Shown here: in pieces, positions 46,562-56,628 of the stretch
Position numbering within the stretch: the first letter of the stretch is position 1
How the letters are laid out: every line of letters starts with the position of its first letter
From: Porphyromonas pogonae
Lineage (GTDB): Bacteria > Bacteroidota > Bacteroidia > Bacteroidales > Porphyromonadaceae
DNA length: 64,000 nucleotides
Direction of reading: 5' to 3'
NCBI RefSeq assembly: GCF_036320655.1
Contig: NZ_CP143258.1
Span: forward strand, 682,001-746,000
Made by a program: the position numbers and the translations under genes
The notes under the pieces: model-generated
What the model saw: the letters and a program-made list of their open reading frames with translations, nothing else
Told to the model about the DNA's origin: nothing
Database searches by the model: none

Positions 46562-48424
46562 TTATAGGGGTCGCATTTTGAGCCGATCATAGAGTTTGGC
46601 GAAAGACGGAGACTTCTTTTTGAATAATTCGATCCTTTCTTCCGAAGTATAAACAACCTTCTCATGCGCCGTCTGATCTATCTCCACAGCCATGGTTAGA
46701 TGAGTGTTTTTGATCTCTTTACGAATGTAGTTGAGCACTTGTGGCAACATCTCCTGAAGATTCTCCATTACGGCATTGTTGGGTACTGTGACCAAGGCCT
46801 GTGAGGGAGCCGTGAGTGAAGGTATGTTTTGCTCCATCATCTTGCGCATGATGAGCTTTTCGGGACTCATCTCTGTTTTTACATACTTCATCCAGGCAAT
46901 CTGCATATCTTCTTCCGAGAAGGCTTCACTCTGCTCCGGTATTTCTTCCGATTCAGAGGTTTTCTCTGTTTCAGCCTGCCTATTCCTTAGTCCTCTGAGC
47001 GATAATCGCCCTGATGCCTCCGGTTTGTAATCCGTAGGCGGAGTACCTCCTCGGTTGAATATAGGGCGTGTAGGTGTTTCTGCTGATTGGCGGGAGTGAG
47101 AGAGGTCATTTATTGGGGCTGTATCGGTAGTTTGTTGTGTACCTGTTCCTTGACCGGTTGCGGGTTGGGATTGTGGGGGAGGCGTGTTAGCTGTCGGCTG
47201 GCTCGGTGTGGCAGGAGTTGCTTGGGGAGTCTGCATTGCCCGTGCTGATGTGGGAGTCTGTGCCCCTCCTTGTTGCTGCTCTTGTGCCGGTGAGGTTGAC
47301 TGCTGTACTTGTCCCGACAAAGCCTTGCTGTACAGCGATGATATACTCATAAGACATAGTTCCACCAGTAATCGCTTGTTAGAGCTGGCTCTATATTGCT
47401 GGTCACATTGGTTGAGCGCACGTATGGCTTGATATAAAAATGCTGCCGGACATTTTGCTGAAACAGAGAGATAGCGTTGCTTTACATGCTCAGGTTTTTC
47501 CAGCAGAGCTATGGTCTCAGGATGCTGAGCTACCATGAGGTCACGCATGAAGCTAGCGAGTCCGTTTATGATGATTTGTCCGTCGAATCCTTTGCTCAGT
47601 AGCTCGTTTAGGGTAAGGAGTATTGAGCGATAATCTCCTTGCAAGAAATATTCGATAAACTTGAAGTAGTACTCGTAGTCCAATATATTCAGGCTTTCCA
47701 CCGTTTGGCGATACGTGATGCGACCTTGACTATAGCTGGCTATACGATCGAAAAGCGACAAGGCATCTCGCATGCCTCCGTCGGCTTTTTCTGCTATTAC
47801 ACCCAAAGCTTCTTTCTCTGCTTCTAATCCCTCACTTGATGATACGTACTCCAGGTGATGGATGATATCATTGAGACCTATCCTTTTGAAATCATATATC
47901 TGGCAACGTGAGAGGATAGTAGGTAATATCTTGTGCTTCTCGGTAGTAGCGAGGATGAATATGACATACTCCGGGGGTTCTTCCAATGTCTTGAGAAAAG
48001 CATTGAAAGCAGCTTGGGAAAGCATATGTACTTCATCGATAATATATACCTTGTATTTGCCTAATACGGGAGGGATGCTCACCTGTTCAATGAGTTGTCT
48101 GATGTCGTCTACTGAGTTGTTCGATGCCGCATCCAATTCGTATATATTCATGGATCTCTGCTCGTTGAAAGCTTTGCAACTCTCACATTCGTTGCATGCT
48201 TCAGCTTGGGGAGTACGGTTGAGGCAGTTGATTGTTTTGGCCAGTACACGTGCTGCAGTCGTTTTGCCTACACCTCGCGGACCGCAAAAGAGATAGGCAT
48301 GAGCCATCTTATTGCTAAGTATAGCCGATTTTAAGGTTTTGGTAAGCGCTTCCTGCCCTACCATCGACTCGAATGTGTCCGGGCGATATTTGCGTGCCGA
48401 TACTATATATTGCTGTTCCATCAA
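46562..48424 (-). CDS. dnaX: DNA polymerase III subunit gamma/tau
   Basis: A 620-residue clamp-loader ATPase. The AAA+ core (about 1-230) has Walker A GPRGVGKTTAA, a zinc-binding Cys group (Cys-x8-Cys-x2-Cys-x2-Cys around CNECESC), Walker B VYIIDEVHML and the sensor ATTEKHKILPTILSRC. After the collar domain comes a Gln/Thr/Pro-rich linker (about residues 370-430) and a C-terminal tau-like domain. A second ATG at 48421 is an alternative start. The minus-strand TATATTTG at 48443-48450 is a likely -7 element. Confidence 0.96.
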   Translation of the reverse strand: MMEQQYIVSARKYRPDTFESMVGQEALTKTLKSAILSNKMAHAYLFCGPRGVGKTTAARVLAKTINCLNRTPQAEACNECESCKAFNEQRSMNIYELDAASNNSVDDIRQLIEQVSIPPVLGKYKVYIIDEVHMLSQAAFNAFLKTLEEPPEYVIFILATTEKHKILPTILSRCQIYDFKRIGLNDIIHHLEYVSSSEGLEAEKEALGVIAEKADGGMRDALSLFDRIASYSQGRITYRQTVESLNILDYEYYFKFIEYFLQGDYRSILLTLNELLSKGFDGQIIINGLASFMRDLMVAQHPETIALLEKPEHVKQRYLSVSAKCPAAFLYQAIRALNQCDQQYRASSNKRLLVELCLMSISSLYSKALSGQVQQSTSPAQEQQQGGAQTPTSARAMQTPQATPATPSQPTANTPPPQSQPATGQGTGTQQTTDTAPINDLSHSRQSAETPTRPIFNRGGTPPTDYKPEASGRLSLRGLRNRQAETEKTSESEEIPEQSEAFSEEDMQIAWMKYVKTEMSPEKLIMRKMMEQNIPSLTAPSQALVTVPNNAVMENLQEMLPQVLNYIRKEIKNTHLTMAVEIDQTAHEKVVYTSEERIELFKKKSPSFAKLYDRLKMRPL

Positions 48425-48574
48425 ACTCTTTATGTTTACTCACAAATATAGCAAAATCGAATCAAAATGCTTTCCGGATCACGGTGATAGTATTGATATT
48501 GTAGCAATAAATAGCTTATAGAGCGCCCAATGCCCGTGATGGAGAGTGTGAAAAGAGGCTCGATCAGCTAATAC

Positions 48575-48761
48575 GAGACTGTTGCAAAAGTCAACAGCCT
48601 TGTGGATTTTGGAGGCAAAGCCGACAAAAGACACTTTGACCGGGCAGAGAGGGTAAAGTGCAAGGCGCTAAGAGTGAGTGCAAAGGGAGTTTACTTCAGG
48701 TAAATGACCAAGCGCGAATCTCGCAAGCAACAAAGCAATTTGCCTGCTATGCAACAGTCTC
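48575..48761 (-). mobile_element. 187-bp MITE, copy 4 (inverted)
   Basis: The same 187-bp unit in the opposite orientation, with an exact 5-bp target duplication AATAC (48570-48574 and 48762-48766). It lies in the gap between dnaX and the nuclease gene. In the rest of that gap (48425-49061) I see only a possible -7 element, TATATTTG, at 48917-48924. Confidence 0.9.
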
Positions 48762-49061
48762 AATACATGTTTACCTGCTATGATGTGCTTGTTGGGGGAG
48801 TAAGTCTTATATCAAATTTGTTGATCATGATGACGGGGGGATAACATTAAGAGCAAAAATAGGTTAGTAAAGCAATTATTATCTCTTTGTCGATAGTCGT
48901 TTTGTGAGTATTTTATTATATTTGACTATCTAAACTTTGACTTATATATTCTATGGCAATGAATGTATTGCCCTATGTATATAAACATCTCATTTATATT
49001 AGAATCTGTGATAGATTATGATTTGTTTACGCCATGCTATCACACAAAACCTATTTTATAT

Positions 49062-50684
49062 ATGAAAAATAACTATTTACTATCTTTTATCATTTCTTCC
49101 ATCGTATTGATATTTGCGACGTCCTGTCAGCGTGATGCGGATGAAGGAATAGACAACCGCTCTTCATCTCGGGATATGGCTTTTACAGCTTCATTGGAAA
49201 ACTATGAGATGTGCGATGCCTCTACCGTGTGGGACACTCGTGGTAAGATCGGGCTGTTTTTTAAAACCTCTGATATGGAACAGTGGGTACCCGGTAAGAA
49301 CATTGCCGCCTCGAATATGGAGTTTGAGAAGCAAGGACCCTCTGACCAAGTGCGCTTTGTCTCCGGCACGAGTGACAAAACACCTACTCTTCGCAACGGC
49401 TCTAAGGTTGACATTCTTGCTTACTATCCTTATGCGGATACTCTGAAGGACAACAGTATAGAGGTCGATATTACCAACCAGTCACGTTATGCTCAAGCCG
49501 GGCTGTTGTATTCGGACAATCTCAATGGTGTTACTTGGGGCAGTCCTGAAAACAATATGATATTCCGCAATGCTATGGCTAAGATCAGGTTTATCATTAC
49601 TTCTATGGATGGTTCGTCATTGAAAGGGCTTACTGTGACTTTGGAAGATTTTCCATCAAAGGGCACCTTTAATGTGCTAACCCGTAAGTGGAAGTTGTCT
49701 CAAGAAAAAGAAAATATCCCGGCATTAGTCACTGTAAGCAATACCATGGCTATAGCAGAAGCTTATATCATGCCGTGCAAAAGGGAAAAGGGTATGCGTG
49801 CTGTGCTACGGTTGCCCCAAGGTCGTGAATATTCGTGGAAGGTAAGGCGGAGTAATAAACCGTTTGTAATGGGTAATCTGTACAGCTACGACATCCAGTT
49901 TAAAAACTCAACGGGAACGGTGATTAATGAGCCCGAAGTCAGTGGATACAAAGAACTGCCTCTCATAACATCTATCCCCAATACTTTGAAGGTACAACAC
50001 AACGTACCGGGGCAACAAGGGGTGAGAAATTACACAATACTCTACGATACTAAACTGAGATTTGCCTATTGGGTAGCTTATCCTTTGCACAAAATGTATA
50101 TGGGTAATGCGAGACGTACAGATTCCTGGGCTTATGATCCTATGATTGATAAGGCTTTGCAGCCCAATCTCTTCCGTAGCTACACTATGGGTTACGATAG
50201 AGGACATCAACTTCCCAGTGCGGACAGGACAAGCTCTAGAGATATCAACCAAACTACTTTTTACTTTTCAAACATGAGCCCTCAAGCAGCAAGTCTGAAT
50301 CAAGGGATGTGGCAAAAGCTGGAGCGAAAAGTGAGGGCATGGCAGAAAAAACTGGAAGCCAATGGTGCCGGTAAGGATACATTGTATGTAGTTACCGGGG
50401 CTGGTATCAATAAGCAACTGCCACTCGACTATGTAGCCGATGGTGCAGGTGCGCGCATGCCTGTGCCACATTACCATTACAAAGCTTTGGCTATGATGGA
50501 TAATCAGGGTGTTTATCATGCTATTGCTTTCAAGATGCCAAACAATCTGGATATCCCGCGTTCGGGTAATATCAATAACTACAGGATTACAGTGAAAGAA
50601 CTGGAGTCTGAGACGGGATTCACCTTCTTCCCGTTCCTTTCGGAAGGAGTCAAAGGGCATATCGACGATGCTTATTGGCGATAA
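49062..50684 (+). CDS. Lipoprotein with fimbrillin-like domain fused to NUC1 nuclease
   Basis: A 540-residue lipoprotein. The start at ATG 49062 is chosen because it gives a signal peptide and lipobox FATSC (Cys 22); the frame is open 33 codons further up. Residues about 35-290 resemble the Bacteroidota fimbrillin-like beta domain (IGLFFKTSDMEQW, KVDILAYYPY, MIFRNAMAKIRFIITSMDG). The C-terminal part is a DNA/RNA non-specific endonuclease: YDRGHQLPSADR carries the catalytic DRGH (about 379-382), with FYFSNMSPQ and LYVVTGAGI further on. A surface-anchored nuclease could scavenge nucleic acids or break down extracellular DNA. hmuS follows 280 bp later. Confidence 0.85.
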   Translation: MKNNYLLSFIISSIVLIFATSCQRDADEGIDNRSSSRDMAFTASLENYEMCDASTVWDTRGKIGLFFKTSDMEQWVPGKNIAASNMEFEKQGPSDQVRFVSGTSDKTPTLRNGSKVDILAYYPYADTLKDNSIEVDITNQSRYAQAGLLYSDNLNGVTWGSPENNMIFRNAMAKIRFIITSMDGSSLKGLTVTLEDFPSKGTFNVLTRKWKLSQEKENIPALVTVSNTMAIAEAYIMPCKREKGMRAVLRLPQGREYSWKVRRSNKPFVMGNLYSYDIQFKNSTGTVINEPEVSGYKELPLITSIPNTLKVQHNVPGQQGVRNYTILYDTKLRFAYWVAYPLHKMYMGNARRTDSWAYDPMIDKALQPNLFRSYTMGYDRGHQLPSADRTSSRDINQTTFYFSNMSPQAASLNQGMWQKLERKVRAWQKKLEANGAGKDTLYVVTGAGINKQLPLDYVADGAGARMPVPHYHYKALAMMDNQGVYHAIAFKMPNNLDIPRSGNINNYRITVKELESETGFTFFPFLSEGVKGHIDDAYWR

Positions 50685-50718
50685 TTTATAGTTTTCTTTG
50701 GAGTGATATATCTGCCGA

Positions 50719-50776
50719 CGCAGGCAACATGAGCTTCTTCTCATACGCTGTATAGTGGAGCCGCATGTTGCCTGCG
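50719..50776 (+). terminator. Hairpin after the nuclease gene
   Basis: CGCAGGCAACATG (50719-50731) and CATGTTGCCTGCG (50764-50776) are 13-bp perfect arms with a 32-nt loop. No long T-run follows immediately, so it may be a structured mRNA end or a Rho-dependent terminator. Confidence 0.6.
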
Positions 50777-50800
50777 ATCTGTTTATATACTTTATTTTTA

Positions 50801-50853
50801 TATTTTTGTAGTGTTAGGGATACTGCTCCGATAGATGATTGTAACGCTACAAT
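50801..50853 (+). promoter_or_regulatory. hmu promoter -7 and operator-like palindrome
   Basis: TATTTTTG (50801-50808) fits TAnnTTTG. About 30 bp downstream, ATTGTA-ACGC-TACAAT (50838-50853) is a perfect 6-bp-arm palindrome in the early transcribed leader, a position suited to a repressor. The leader to hmuS would be about 150 nt. Iron or heme control is plausible but not shown. Confidence 0.5.
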
Positions 50854-50964
50854 AAGAGCTGATTGGTGGCCTTCAGTCGTTGACTCTGCTTATTATTTCA
50901 GGAGGATGGAGGAGGATATTTCCCGCAATAAATAGATTGTAGTATTGATCTCACGTGATAAATC

Positions 50965-53900
50965 ATGATTAACAAGATAAACCCCGGACTTCGCCGTGGG
51001 ATATGGGTAGTGGGGCTACTGCTGCTAATTGCCTTGGGAGCACTATGGGGTTACAAACACTTCTTATCTCCTACACGCATTGCCTTAGTCTACTTCCCTA
51101 ATTATCAAGCCTCCAATTTCAAGCTTGCCAACCACTCATCTCACATCAAACTGGATGTAGTAGACCCTGCCGAAGGCTTCGATGTGGCAGATTACAAGAT
51201 GATCCTTATTTTTGGGCCTGCATTCAAAGGTACTTCATTAGATACCAAATGGCTCGATAGGGCAGACAAGAAGAAGGTTCCGGTATATTCCTTTGCCTTT
51301 TCAGCCTTGAAATACCGCAACAAATACGTCTCTGTCGATCAAAAGAAACGGCTGGACAACTATTACACCAATCGCTCGAAGCAGAACTATCGTAATATGT
51401 TGCTCTACATTCGTCGCCAGTTTGATCCGCACAAATGGGGCGGTAACAAACCCGAACCCGCAAGAGTCATTCCCAATGATATCTATTATTATCTCGATGA
51501 AGGTGTGTTTTTCGAGACGGCTGATGCCATGACTTCCTACCTCCGTGCCAAGGGGTATTATCACGAGGGCAAAGGTCGCATAGTCTTGCTATCGGGTAGT
51601 ATATCTCCACTGGAAGGTAACAGGTCTTACATAGATAGCCTCATCACTTCATTAAGCCACAAAGGCTACAATGTATATCCCGTCTCGGCATCCGAGCGTA
51701 GACTCGATCTTATCCGTGAGGTATCGCCCGATGCTGTTATCTACTTCCCTATGGGACGTTTGCAGGGAGATGAGGCCGTACAGTACCTGAAAGAGCAGAA
51801 TATTCCGCTGTTTTGTCCGCTACCGCTTACCCAAAGTCATGACGAGTGGCTCAAAGATCCCAAAGGCCCTACCGGCGGATTCCTCACGGCACGTGTAGTG
51901 CTGGGAGAGATAGACGGCGGTATATGCCCCATGGTGGTATCGACACAGAGCAAGCAGCAGGATGATATCTATCTCTATTACCCTGAGCCTGAGCGATTGC
52001 CCCACTTTGTCGATATGGTGGATAGGCACCTCAAGCTCAAACATACTCCAAACAAAGACAAAAAGGTAGCCATAGTATACTACCGTGGCCCGGGAAGCAA
52101 TGCGCTTGTAGCCACGGGGCTGGAGGTTGTACCCTCACTCTACAATCTACTCCACTATCTCAAACAACAGGGCTACACTGTCGATAATCTCCCCTCCTCG
52201 GCAGAGCAACTGGGGCAGATGCTGGCTCGCGAAGGTAAGATATTCTCCTCTTCGTCTCGTGATGCGATGCGTGATTTTCTGGCAAATGCCCATCCGCTAT
52301 GGCTTGATAAGGATACTTATGAATCATGGGCAAAAGAAGAGATCGCGCCCGACCGATATGCGGATGTAGTAAGGCAATATGGCGCTGCCCCCGGAAGCTT
52401 CATGACCATGCAGCACGATGGCAAACCTTCCATAGCGGTGGCACGGTTACAGCTGGGCAATGTAGTGCTTTTGCCCCAACCCCGTCCTGCGCTCGATGGT
52501 GAAGATTTCCAGGTCGTGCACGGAGCCAAGGTGGCTCCGCCCCACAGCTATATTGCTGCTTACATGTGGATACGTCGAGGTTTCCGTGCCGATGCGATCA
52601 TTCACTTCGGTACGCATGGCAATCTGGAGTTTACTCCCGGCAAGGCTACCGCGCTGTCGCATGAGGATTGGCCTGATTGCCTCATCGGTGCCTTACCGCA
52701 TTTCTATTACTATAGTATATCCAATGTAGGCGAGGGTATCATAGCCAAACGTCGCACACATGCAGCCCTCGTATCTTACCTCACGCCCCCTTTCAGTGAG
52801 AGTAATCTGCGTGCCGAGTATAAAGGCGTCTTCGCTCTTATCGATCGCTATCATGGCGCACAAGACCCAGCACAGCAGAAGTCGCTGGCTCTGCAGATCA
52901 AGCAAGCGGTAGTGGCACTGGGAGTACATCGTGATTTACAGTTGTCCGAGGACAAAAACACTCCCCTCACAGCCGAGGAGATCATACATGTCGAGGATTT
53001 TCTCGACGAAGTAGCGCATGAGAAGGTGACGGGAGCCTTGTATCGCATGGGGCAACCTTATCGCCCCGATCAGATTGTGAGTACGGCAGTCGCCATCTCT
53101 GCCGATGCCATAGCTATGAATATAGCCAAACTGGATCAATTGCAGGGCAAGGCTACGCCCAAAGATCTTGAGCCGGGCATGGCTTTCAATAGGCGTTACC
53201 TCGTTCCTGTGCAGAGCGTATTGCAGTCTGTGCTGTCCTCGCCTGATGCCCGACTGGCTACCTTGCGTTCACGCCTCGTACCGTGGGTGACTCCTGATAT
53301 GTTCGATCATGCCCATGCCACTGCTGACCTCTCTGCTCGCAAGGGAATGCGCATGAAAATGAAGGGCCGCGACAAGCCCAATAGGGCGTCCGAGGCTACA
53401 ACTAATTCCCTCAAAGCACCAGCCCCTATGGGTGGAATGGGCATGAAGACCAAGCCCACAGATAGCAATATGAAGCCTGCAACGCCTATAGGTGGTATGC
53501 CCAAAGAGGGGACGAAGCGTAGGTCTACGGCTGCTGATACGACTAAGCCATCCACGACCATGCGGCATCCTATGGGCATGGTGGGTATGCCTAAAAATAC
53601 AGATGAGATGAGTGGAGTATTGGTAGCGCTGGACAATGAGCTATCCGCAGCTCTCACTTATAAGGAGTTGCTCGAGACTTCCCCTCGTCGGGAACTCGAG
53701 TCACTGGTCAATGCCCTCAATGCCGGCTATATCGCTCCGTCGCCGGGCGGTGATGCCGTCAGTGCCCCTAATGCACTGCCTACGGGGCGCAATATGTACT
53801 CCATCAATACAGAGGCTACACCCACCGAGTCTGCCTGGAGCACGGGAGTGGCATTAGCTCGCCAAACGCTCAAGAGCTACAAAGATAAGCATGGCAAATA

Positions 53901-55272
53901 CCCTCGCAAGGTCAGCTTTACTTACTGGGCAGGCGAATTCATACAGAGCGGAGGAGCTACCGTAGCCCAAACACTGTACATGCTGGGCGTAGAGCCTGTA
54001 CGTGACCGTATGGGCAAAGTTGTCGATATCAAGCTCATTCCGTCCGACGTATTGGGCAGACCTCGCATCGATGTAGTGGTGCAGGTGTCGGGTCAGCTCA
54101 GGGACCTTGCCGCATCACGCCTTTTCATGATCACCAAGGCTGTGAAGATGGCTGCCGATGCTAAGGACGACAAGTTTGACAACTATGTTGCCGGTGATGC
54201 CGTAGAGGCAGAGAAGCTTTTGGTCGAGGATGGTGTGTCGCCCCGCGAAGCCCGTGAGCTCAGCACTATGCGTGTTTTTGGCGGGGTCAATGGTCGCTAT
54301 GGCACAGGTATCACCCATCTGGTGGAGCGTGGTGATGCCTGGACTTCCGAGCAGGAAGTCGCCGACGAATATCTACGAAATATGGGAGCCATCTACGGCG
54401 ACGAAGAGGCGTGGGGCGCTTATCATAAAAGTCTTTTCAAAGTAGCTCTTATGCACACCGATGCCATTGTACAACCCCGCCAGAATAATACGTGGGGAGC
54501 CCTAAGTCTCGATCATATGTACGAGTTTATGGGGGGTATCAACCTCTCGTCCCGCAACGTCAACGGCAAAGATCCCGAGACCTATCTGGCTGATTATCGC
54601 AATCGGTCGCGCGTGCGTATGCAAGACCTTAAAGAAGCTATCGGTGTGGAGTCAAGAGCCACGCTGTTCAATCCCAACTATATTAAGGAAAAGATGCACG
54701 GAGGTGCCACCACTGCCAATACATTTGCCAAGACTATACGCAATGCCTACGGCTGGAATGTGATGAAGCCTCAAGCTATCGACCATGAGTTTTGGGATCA
54801 GATTTATGAGGTCTATGTCCGAGACACTCATCACCTCGATGTTGAGCACTACTTCCGTGAAACCAATCCCGCAGCTCTGGAGGAGATCACTGCCGTGATG
54901 ATGGAAACCGCACGCAAAGGCCTCTGGAAAGCCACTCCAGGGCAACTCAAGGATATAGCAGCAATGAATGCGTCCTTGGTAGCCGACTACGGCACTGCCC
55001 ATTCGGAGTTTACCGCCTCCAACAAATCGCTGCGCCAGTTCATAGCGCGTCAGCTGACCGAGGATAAAGCCTCCGAGTACTTACATAATATGTCTGCTAA
55101 GGGAGGAGCCAAAGCGTCGGACGCTGAAGGCGTGGTAATGAAAAAAGACGAACTACGCACTAGGCCCACAGGCGCATCTGATATAGCCTGGGTATGGCCG
55201 GTAGCCATCGTGCTACTCCTCTTTGTCCTACTCCTGCTGTGGCTACGAGCCAAAAACAAGAAACGAAAATGA
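50965..55272 (+). CDS. hmuS: HmuS, CobN/Mg-chelatase-family heme protein
   Basis: A 1,435-residue CobN/BchH-like protein with an N-terminal membrane segment (about 10-30, GIWVVGLLLLIALGALWGY) and a C-terminal one (VAIVLLLFVLLLLWLRAK). The chelatase-type body carries motifs such as IHFGTHGNLEFTPGKA and VFGGVNGRYGTGI. In Porphyromonas and Bacteroides HmuS lies in the heme-uptake operon and is implicated in removing iron from heme anaerobically. An unusual Met/Gly/Lys/Thr-rich low-complexity insert occupies about residues 790-880 (MGGMGMK, MRHPMGMVGMPK). hmuT, hmuU and hmuV follow closely, but hmuY and hmuR are not upstream. Confidence 0.9.
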   Translation: MINKINPGLRRGIWVVGLLLLIALGALWGYKHFLSPTRIALVYFPNYQASNFKLANHSSHIKLDVVDPAEGFDVADYKMILIFGPAFKGTSLDTKWLDRADKKKVPVYSFAFSALKYRNKYVSVDQKKRLDNYYTNRSKQNYRNMLLYIRRQFDPHKWGGNKPEPARVIPNDIYYYLDEGVFFETADAMTSYLRAKGYYHEGKGRIVLLSGSISPLEGNRSYIDSLITSLSHKGYNVYPVSASERRLDLIREVSPDAVIYFPMGRLQGDEAVQYLKEQNIPLFCPLPLTQSHDEWLKDPKGPTGGFLTARVVLGEIDGGICPMVVSTQSKQQDDIYLYYPEPERLPHFVDMVDRHLKLKHTPNKDKKVAIVYYRGPGSNALVATGLEVVPSLYNLLHYLKQQGYTVDNLPSSAEQLGQMLAREGKIFSSSSRDAMRDFLANAHPLWLDKDTYESWAKEEIAPDRYADVVRQYGAAPGSFMTMQHDGKPSIAVARLQLGNVVLLPQPRPALDGEDFQVVHGAKVAPPHSYIAAYMWIRRGFRADAIIHFGTHGNLEFTPGKATALSHEDWPDCLIGALPHFYYYSISNVGEGIIAKRRTHAALVSYLTPPFSESNLRAEYKGVFALIDRYHGAQDPAQQKSLALQIKQAVVALGVHRDLQLSEDKNTPLTAEEIIHVEDFLDEVAHEKVTGALYRMGQPYRPDQIVSTAVAISADAIAMNIAKLDQLQGKATPKDLEPGMAFNRRYLVPVQSVLQSVLSSPDARLATLRSRLVPWVTPDMFDHAHATADLSARKGMRMKMKGRDKPNRASEATTNSLKAPAPMGGMGMKTKPTDSNMKPATPIGGMPKEGTKRRSTAADTTKPSTTMRHPMGMVGMPKNTDEMSGVLVALDNELSAALTYKELLETSPRRELESLVNALNAGYIAPSPGGDAVSAPNALPTGRNMYSINTEATPTESAWSTGVALARQTLKSYKDKHGKYPRKVSFTYWAGEFIQSGGATVAQTLYMLGVEPVRDRMGKVVDIKLIPSDVLGRPRIDVVVQVSGQLRDLAASRLFMITKAVKMAADAKDDKFDNYVAGDAVEAEKLLVEDGVSPREARELSTMRVFGGVNGRYGTGITHLVERGDAWTSEQEVADEYLRNMGAIYGDEEAWGAYHKSLFKVALMHTDAIVQPRQNNTWGALSLDHMYEFMGGINLSSRNVNGKDPETYLADYRNRSRVRMQDLKEAIGVESRATLFNPNYIKEKMHGGATTANTFAKTIRNAYGWNVMKPQAIDHEFWDQIYEVYVRDTHHLDVEHYFRETNPAALEEITAVMMETARKGLWKATPGQLKDIAAMNASLVADYGTAHSEFTASNKSLRQFIARQLTEDKASEYLHNMSAKGGAKASDAEGVVMKKDELRTRPTGASDIAWVWPVAIVLLLFVLLLLWLRAKNKKRK

Positions 55273-55291
55273 GGTCGCTACTTCTGAAGCT

Positions 55292-55984
55292 ATGGAAAGT
55301 ATAATCTTCTTACTCGTCTTTTTTGCCTGCGTGGTCTCTGTTGTCAAGCAGAGCCTCAATCCCTGGTGGTTGTCGCTCGTGTGGTATGTATTACTCAGTG
55401 CCTTCTTGCTATATGTAGGCCCTATAGCTACTGAGCAGTCTAAGGTACAGCTCAATGCGTGGATCCACGATAGACATGTGATGCAAGATATGGCAGCTCT
55501 TGTGAGTATAGATGCTATATTGCTCATCGCCTACGTGACTATGATGCTTATGTCCCCGAGTCGTAGGCCGAGGGTCATCTATGGTAGGGGAATGCTGGCG
55601 GTATACCCCGGTTTGCTCGTGGTTCCGGCGCTGTTTTATCTCCTTATATATACCATATTTGCTCTGCCGGGAGTATCGTTCGATGCCATTACCTACACCT
55701 TCGCTGCCTTACCTATCGTATTATGGGTAGTGAGTATAGGAGTGAAGAGGGTGGTGCCACTAACGGATTTCAGACTGGAAATCTTGCTCATCTCTTCTCT
55801 TTTCATGACCCTCTGTGGGCTTATCACCACGGTGGATACCTCTATTATTTACCCTCCTGTAGCGGGCAGTGGTAACCTGTGGGCATGGGTGGCAGGTATC
55901 GGCGTTTTTGTACTATTGCTCTTAGTGGGGCTTTTGTGTAACCGTTACAAGTGGCGCCTGGGTAGACACCGTTGCACATCTTAA
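55292..55984 (+). CDS. hmuT: HmuT-like integral membrane protein
   Basis: A 230-residue protein made almost entirely of about seven membrane helices (e.g. SIIFLLVFFACVVSVV, WWLSLVWYVLLSAFLLYVG, LLVVPALFYLLIYTIFALPG, LWAWVAGIGVFVLLLLVGLL). I start at ATG 55292, 20 bp after the hmuS stop; an upstream in-frame Met overlaps hmuS and lacks support. Position between hmuS and an ExbB-like gene identifies it as HmuT. Its biochemical role is unknown. Confidence 0.8.
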   Translation: MESIIFLLVFFACVVSVVKQSLNPWWLSLVWYVLLSAFLLYVGPIATEQSKVQLNAWIHDRHVMQDMAALVSIDAILLIAYVTMMLMSPSRRPRVIYGRGMLAVYPGLLVVPALFYLLIYTIFALPGVSFDAITYTFAALPIVLWVVSIGVKRVVPLTDFRLEILLISSLFMTLCGLITTVDTSIIYPPVAGSGNLWAWVAGIGVFVLLLLVGLLCNRYKWRLGRHRCTS

Positions 55985-56020
55985 TGAAAACCTATCATCA
56001 ATAAAAACTTATCATCATTC

Positions 56021-56626
56021 ATGGATTCTATTACCAAACTGCTCTTCTGGGTTGCCAACAGCCTACTCATCCCCGATATCATATTACTGCTCATCCTCTT
56101 TGTACGATCACTGATCTTACTGGGTAGTTTTTTCAATCAGTTTATGACCAAGCGTGCCAATGATGCGCTACTCAAAAGCCGTATAGAACAATGCGACACT
56201 CCTGGCGAGCTGGTAGCTCTGGCATCGGTGGTACCGGCTACCGATAATTCCCTGTTTACACGCTATCTGCGTCGCATGCTCGACGAGAGTCAGTCGGGCA
56301 ATAGGCAAGACTATCTCTTATCCGAGTTTGAAATCAAGGCAGATAAGGACCTCTCTACCTGTCGTATCCTCTCCAAGATAGGTCCCGTGCTGGGGCTGGT
56401 AGGTACCCTCATAGCCATGAGTCCTGCCTTGGTGGGTTTGTCATCCGGTGATGTGAGTGGCATGGCGTACAATATGCAAGTCGTGTTTGCCACTACGGTG
56501 GTGGGTCTGCTCATCAGCTCCATCGGTCTTGTTACGCTGGTATACAAGCAACGCTGGTATGCCTCGGAGCTCAACCTGCTGGAGTATGTGAGTTCGACAT
56601 TTAGGGGTAATAACAAACCGTTGTAA
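56021..56626 (+). CDS. hmuU: HmuU, MotA/TolQ/ExbB proton-channel family
   Basis: A 201-residue protein with an N-terminal membrane helix, a cytoplasmic middle part and two C-terminal helices in the MotA/TolQ/ExbB pattern: ILSKIGPVLGLVGTLIAMSPALVGLSSGD and MQVVFATTVVGLLISSIGLVTLV. Such proteins form proton-driven motors with an ExbD/TolR-like partner; the DUF2149 protein encoded 2 bp downstream is the obvious one. The set may energise the HmuS-HmuT complex. Confidence 0.88.
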   Translation: MDSITKLLFWVANSLLIPDIILLLILFVRSLILLGSFFNQFMTKRANDALLKSRIEQCDTPGELVALASVVPATDNSLFTRYLRRMLDESQSGNRQDYLLSEFEIKADKDLSTCRILSKIGPVLGLVGTLIAMSPALVGLSSGDVSGMAYNMQVVFATTVVGLLISSIGLVTLVYKQRWYASELNLLEYVSSTFRGNNKPL

Positions 56627-56628
56627 TC

